Source: Gonium pectorale
Lineage: Eukaryota; Chlorophyta; Chlorophyceae; Chlamydomonadales; Volvocaceae
Direction: 5' to 3'
Length of the DNA stretch: 64,000 nt
Assembly: GCA_001584585.1 (NCBI GenBank)
Contig: LSYV01000019.1
Coordinates: 573,199-637,198, forward strand
Shown here: piece after piece, positions 58,804 through 64,000 of the stretch
Position numbering within the stretch: the stretch's first letter is position 1
Layout of the letters: each line of letters opens with the position of its first letter
Notes under the pieces: generated by a model
The model's input: only the letters and a program-made list of their open reading frames with translations
Database searches by the model: none
What the model was told of the DNA's origin: nothing
Translations under genes and position numbers: made by a program

Positions 58804-61072
58804 AGGGGAGGCGTGAGGAGCAGCACGGAGGCTTCTGGGGTCTTCAACTCTTGTTCCCTTCCTGTATCCTTGAGGTGGTGATTCCGATATCCACGCTCGT
58901 GCCGGTTGTGCCTGGCGCCGTTGAGACGGGCCCAGGCGGTGGCTGTAGCCGGGATCGCCTCGGCAAAGTATTCTTACGTATGTTATAACCGCACGTTCTC
59001 TTCGTGCTTTTCTCCTCGGACACATAGATACGTGACGCATTGTGCACGGCGTTGCCGGGGACCTGACATCGAACCCGCTCGGCATGCCATGCCATGCTGG
59101 ACGATGAAAACATTGTTGGCAATTATGCACGGCGGCCCCTTTCTGACACGTTTGGCTGGGCTTTGACATTACCAAACACCCTAGTCACGGGTCTGCGTTT
59201 CTTATCGCCTAAGCTTGGACAACCGCTGCTGCTGTGTGTGTGTGTGTCTGGTGCCTTTGCGCGAAAGACCGTCGTGCGTATGAGTACGGTATTTTGGCTG
59301 AAGCAGAGGTAGCGCAGTTTTCACTGTCGGTGGGCGGTAATGACTGATTACTGGGACTGAGAGCCGGGGACGTGCTGGCATTTGCATACCGGTACGGGGA
59401 CGTTGAAGCGACACTTGATGCGTCAACGTTGTTGAGACCATGGCATCCTTTGATATTCCGGACGGTGTGCGTGGCAAGATTCTTTGACTTGCAAAACGAT
59501 CGCCAGGACCGTTTGATGTATGAATGGTCCCGGATATGCCTGCATTCACTAAACCGCTGCACAATTTTAACAGCGCGCAGTCGGCCCTGGGGCATGTGGC
59601 CACTCACGCAGTACACCAAAGCGGAATACGGGACGCAACAGCTGTACCTCGGTTTACATAACGGCATGAAGGTGCCATCTCCCCCAAACGGGCAAACGCC
59701 CGCTGTCGGCTGCGTTGTCTGCTCCTATGGTATGCTGTTCGGTCAGGCTGGGAAATGCTCGACCCTTCATAGTCATCCTATGATCACACGCTCTTGGGCG
59801 CTGTGTCAGGATTCAGCCCTGGGCGGTGTAGACGAGAATGCCACGCCTTATGCCGGCGGCGGTGGCGCGCAACGACCCGTCACGCATCACCGTCAAGTTC
59901 AAGTGCAGGAGAGGAGTGCGGACGGGCATATACTTCCCGGCCGCTGAAGGTCTACGACAAGGTCACATTTCGGTGCTGACAGAGTGAGGGCGGCTGCGGG
60001 TGGAATAAGGTGTCCCGCTCGCAGCTTTCCGCCTTTGGGGGCGGCTCGTACATGCGGGGCGGTGGCTGAGGTCGAGGAACTGGGTGTGACGAGCTGTTGA
60101 GCTCCGGGTGGCGGGGTGCTACGCGCAGGTGCGGAATGTTGGAACAAGTGCGGGCTAAGGTTGAAGTCAGTGGGAGGGATGGGACCGTGTGTTTGCAGTG
60201 AAGACAGCACGAAGGGTCGAGCGAGGGCATTGCACCAAAGGGTGCAGCTTCGGAAACCGAAGCTAACAGGCTAGTCACAGCCTTTTCCCAAATAAACACA
60301 TGCCCTCCTGTACCGACGCGGGATTTCTGGCCCATCATGTAACGGTCTTGGTAACCGCTGGCCGCCTTACTGGCCGATGGACTGGTCACCTCGTCGACCG
60401 CTCGCCGGACCCTCGCATCCTCTACTTATAGTCTAGTCAGGTAACTATTCTGGTGACACATCGGGAGGGCCCGTCTGCTCGTATACCTCGCCCGCCATGC
60501 CCTGTACTCGGCGCCCTGCTGGAAGCATCACACCCTCGGGTCTGTATGTCTGTAGAGGCTGCCTTCCCCGTTTCTGGTTAACTTTTTTTCTTGGACATCT
60601 CGGGTATGCTAACATGGGTATGCAAATGCCGGCAAGTTCGTGGTGATACATATGAACGTTCTCACTCGATAGCTTCCAATGACTCCGCCCCTCCACGTAC
60701 TCAGTCCCATCCGCAAGCGGTAAGCCCCAGTCTGTCATTGCTGACTGTGGCGGTACATACGGCGGTGCACTGAGAACATGTGCGTCCACAATGACCCTTC
60801 AAACATACTCGTCCTATCAACGATTAAAGGCCATCACAGAGTCTGCTCGGGCACTGCTCGGGCAACACGAAAGGCTGTCATACATGACCGCGCGGGTGAC
60901 AACTTTCCAGTTCGGCATGACGGCATATGGCGTCGTATGAAGTGGGCCCGGCGCATCTGCGGCCTCCCTGAGCCCTTCGCCCGTTGTATTGCAACAAATG
61001 AGTCACCCGTGCATCCCGTGATAGTCGTTCCCTGACCACAGAGCGACTCCACCACATCGCCTTCCGAGATTG
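58804..61072. other. intergenic region between convergent genes
   Basis: 2.3 kb with one family-1 repeat copy (60475-60579). A 49-codon frame at 59838-59987 is noted but not called. No other coding signal. Confidence 0.5.
60475..60579 (-). repeat. dispersed repeat family 1, variant-2 copy
   Basis: Reverse complement is nearly identical (two mismatches counted by eye over 105 bp) to 21439-21543, about 39 kb away. Confidence 0.9.
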
Positions 61073-63865
61073 TCACAACAGGATCGTGACCCGCGCCCCG
61101 CCCTGTCCCCCGCCATTCACCGCGTCCCTCAACGCCCCTCCATCCATTCCACGTGCCCCGTCCGCGCCCTTGGCCCCTCCGCTCCCTGCCTTTCTGGCTG
61201 CTTCCGCTGCATCGGCTGCCGTACGCTCCTGCGCCACCATGACGCTGATAGAAGAATACACCGAGCCGAGGAACACGTGCGCCGAGCGGCAGATCTCCTG
61301 CTCGACCATTGACAGCAGGCTGTTGGAGGCTAGCTGGTGACGCAGCTCCGATGGCAGGTCAGACACGTCCAGGAACACAAGCTTGGGCAGCGGCAGCATG
61401 TGCCCGGCCGACGGCAGCTTGGTGCCTAGAACCCGCGCCACGTCAGGTTCTGATGCGGCCGTCGCGGCAAGGAGCCTGCCGCCGCTGCCCTCTCCCACAT
61501 CCGCCTCATCAGCGGCCAGCGAAACGGCCAAGCCGTGCACGTCATGCGTGCCTGCCGTCCGATCGGCTTGCCCGGCCGCTCCTCGCAGCACGCGTTGCTG
61601 TAGCGGTTGCCGGAGCTGCCGCTGCTTTGTAACCTGGCTTGTCGTAGAAGGTGCGGGCATGGATAGTGCCCACAGCCGTCGCAGCTCCCTCCGCACCACG
61701 TCGCGCACGCGCGGATGCGACATGACAAAGAGGACCGCCTGCGGGGGCGGCGCACCCGGCTTGGACCCACCGGCGGCTGCCATGCCCTCTAGCACAGCTT
61801 GCCGTATCATGGGCACCATCCTGATTAGGAGTTTCGGGTTGCTGCATACCTGGGGAGTGGTCCGGGAAGGGAGCGGGAAGGGAGGCGAGCGGAAGGAGTG
61901 GGCGTTACAAAACATGACTGGTCTTCAGTGGGCCTGAAGTGTAAGAAGAAGCATAACTCTACCAGCAGTACGAGCAGCCGGGCGTCACGGGCTAGGCCGC
62001 GCCGACAGACCGTTGTCGCAGGCCTGTGATCATTCGTGTCAAGCCCTCCATTACACGCGAACACTGTGTAGCGTGCTTCGTTGCGTGAAGTCCCATCTTA
62101 AACCCTCTCGTCCTCCCGTTTCCCACCATGGCCGGTGCTTCCCGTGCTCTTGGACTTGCACTGTCCTCACCTCTGCCGCCTGCTGTAACTCGAAGGTCTT
62201 CATGCTGACGAAGTACTCGAGGCAAGAGTCCGGGAAGGGCCTAACGTGTATAGCCAGATAGCGCGGCACCGGAAGGGACGGATAGCCTCCGCTAACGGCA
62301 TGCCTGCTCTGAAGCTGCAGGGCCGCTGTGGCTGATGCGACAAAGTCCTGCGCCGTCGATGTGATTACGGCGGACTTGGCCATGTGGACCGACACCTACG
62401 AAACCGGGTAAGACATCAGCTGCGTGCCGCCCTCCGGTGTGTATGTCTGTAGAGGCAGGCTCGCTCTTCCTCAGCAAATTTCCTTTTTGTTCCTCCGCAT
62501 ACCAGGCTGCGGTAGCTGCCAAAGACCTATCCCTCAGAGCCGAGCTCGGCAGCGTATCACCTGATGGTACGCCCTAGCGCACGAGCTCTGGTCGGCGGCG
62601 AAGCTCCGGTACGAGCTTCGTGCTTGTGGCACGATGTGGCGATATCCAAAAAGCGCGATCCACCGGTTCTTAGCAGTTGCAACGTTGGAGAGCCAACGGA
62701 GCCCCTCTGCGTCGCATCTTTTGCCATTTAGTCAGGGCAGTGAGGGTGAAGGGAGGTCAGCAGCGCGCGGTCAGCAAAGCGGCTAAAGATTGCTAGATTC
62801 GTATTCTGGCCGTTCGGTCTGCAAGTCAAGGGTCGATAACTAAGAGAGAAGGCATTTTGCTGACGTGGGACCATTGCGATGCAACAGAAGAAACAGGCGG
62901 TCAGCGGTGACCTGCCCACTGCACGACCCTTCGCCGCACGCCGCCGCCCCTGTGGCCTGCGCTGTGTGGCCACATCAGTCCAACGCTCACGCTCATTGTA
63001 CAGCTGTTCGGATACCGCCAACCTTGTCCCACTGGTTCAGCGGGCGCCTGTCCGCCCCTTTCCCACCTGAAGCTCGTGTGGCGAAGCACCTTGACACCCG
63101 TGTGGTTCAGGAATCCAGCGTCCGTTGCCTTGCGCAGCGTAGTGTCCATGCCACTATGCGGGCTAATAGACACCAATATGTCCGGCTTGCCCCCACTGGA
63201 CCAGCCGTGCTCCTGGACCGCCTCCTCCCAACTGATCACCCGCACTACCGGCGCAAGCGCCTGCCTGTGCCGCCGGCAAATTAAAAGGGGACGGTGAAAA
63301 AGAGGGTCGCCTCAGGAACAACTGGTGAGTGTTCACACGTGTTGCCAGGGTGCGCCAGGGCGCGCATCGTTGCAGATTACACGTACATGGTGTGAGGTTT
63401 GGGAGTCATAATTTGCATGCCGACCTTTGTTTGTCTTTGACCGCCTTGCAAGGCACGACTGTGGCACTGACATCAGTCATGGATTGCGCACACATGACCC
63501 GCGTCGCATACATCAGCGCATGGCCCGACACTCCGGCGCAGATTAGCCCGTCGTCCGCACCTATCAAATACTAAGTCGAAGGGGATAATGAACCGGGCGG
63601 CAGTGCGCCTCGTGTCTGGACCTGTAGTGTTAAGCACTGACTGCTCGCCCTGCAAGTTCCTCGTGCGTTGGCGCCGCGCCAGAGGGTCCCCAGCTCCAGC
63701 CCTTGGCGCCGCTGCAAGCTGCATTGTGCGGCTCTCGCTTCCCTCCTCATGTGCCGCCGCCCCTTCCGCTGCCGCGACCTCGGAGTAGTGAGGCCAGAAG
63801 CCGTACGACACGACGGTCCAGTTCAGGATGGCAGCCAGGGCCATGGCTTCCTTCATCGCGAGCAC
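61073..63865 (-). CDS. GDP-fucose O-fucosyltransferase-like protein (5'-partial)
   Basis: Resolved exons (minus): 63865-63561, 63264-63067, 62395-62171 and 61849-61073 (stop TGA). Segments follow the order of the plant/algal O-FucT fold (Pfam O-FucT): SEQVLAMKEAMALAAILNWT (like the N-terminal lobe helix after the GGLNQ motif), ARFIIPFDLVFD (like F-D-dhF), APVVRVISWEEAV (like DVRIVKELP), RYLAIHVRPFPDSCLEYF (like the ALHLRxExDM strand) and VEQEICRSAHVFLGSVYSS (like the acceptor E-I-C-ADVFLG-GSS loop). Acts presumably in the secretory pathway. The exon at 63067 ends in phase 2 and the one at 62395 starts in phase 0, so at least one exon between is unresolved. The first exon starts in phase 0 without a Met, so the gene continues beyond 64,000. 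The C-terminal exon has an Ala/Gly-rich insertion. Confidence 0.7.
62415..62493 (-). repeat. diverged family-1 fragment (intronic)
   Basis: CCTCCGGTGTGTATGTCTGTAGAGGCAGGCTCGCTCTTCC keeps the box order of the variant-2 copies. It lies just upstream of the 62395 acceptor in the O-FucT-like gene. Confidence 0.6.
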
Positions 63866-64000
63866 CTGTTCAGATTGCGACAGAGGGATGGTACATGGGG
63901 TTCCCGTGGAAGGGATGCTCGGCGACCTTCCCGCGGCGTCGCACTGCAGAGGAGGAGCGGCGTCCCTATGCGAGAGACAGCACACACGTTGCTGCACATG

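Noticed and set aside
59372..59947. 191-codon + strand open frame
   Set aside because: Composition is unlike the real genes here, no domain seen, and it sits in a convergent intergenic region.
59838..59987. 49-codon frame with protein-like composition (RNDPSRITVKFKCRRG)
   Set aside because: No exon partners, promoter or family recognised; could be a fragment of an old gene or chance.
1..64000. tRNA, rRNA, CRISPR or prokaryotic mobile elements
   Set aside because: No cloverleaf with recognisable A/B boxes, no rRNA-like stretch, no regularly spaced direct repeats of CRISPR type and no transposase or integrase reading frame were found by eye.

Overview
This window looks like nuclear DNA of a GC-rich volvocine green alga (Chlamydomonas/Volvox group). 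The genes are intron-dense, with short exons, GTGAGT/GTGCGT-type donors and GCAG acceptors. They encode Ala/Gly-rich proteins, including an SP-type hydroxyproline-rich stretch and a likely ciliary protein, and TGTAA-type poly(A) signals follow several genes. I see no bacterial operons, rRNA, tRNA or CRISPR array. The species cannot be fixed from sequence alone. Exon boundaries were traced by hand: each junction was checked for GT..AG and for a matching codon phase.

Layout: (1) 1-21,284, + strand: one very large gene, 5' end outside the window. At least 33 phase-compatible exons encode 2,616 visible residues of an undescribed surface-type protein with two EF-hands, a Ser-Pro rod, an Ala/Val-rich amphipathic block, an Asp/Tyr-rich acidic block, long Ala-rich regions, two membrane-proximal beta-type modules, one transmembrane helix and a short tail. 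(2) 24,061-26,931, +: secreted, Cys-rich, probably GPI-anchored protein (402 aa). (3) 28,554-31,605, -: small protein (229 aa) resembling ciliary microtubule inner proteins. (4) 32,893-38,056, -: complete ABCG half-transporter (764 aa). (5) 40,794-46,853, -: plastid beta-ketoacyl-ACP synthase I (466 aa). (6) 48,012-48,428, +: single-exon one-TM protein (138 aa). (7) 49,941-52,148, -: ALG2 mannosyltransferase (475 aa). (8) 52,424-55,200, +: plastid-type membrane protein with a PDZ-like domain (320 aa). (9) 56,702-58,803, +: nuclear-type Lys-rich protein (300 aa). (10) 61,073-63,865, -: O-fucosyltransferase-like protein, 5' end outside the window.

The genes are not an operon or an obvious cluster. 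Several do serve the secretory/cell-surface route: the giant surface protein, the GPI protein, ALG2 (N-glycan precursor) and the O-fucosyltransferase-like enzyme. KAS I and the PDZ-like protein are probably plastid proteins.

Between and inside the genes lie at least two dispersed short repeat families. One has at least seven copies here in both orientations, built around a CTCTAC-RG-CATA box and a small TTCG/CGAA hairpin. The other has two inverted copies. There are also several intronic tandem repeats, notably a 64-bp unit in four copies alternating A-B-A-B in a KAS I intron.
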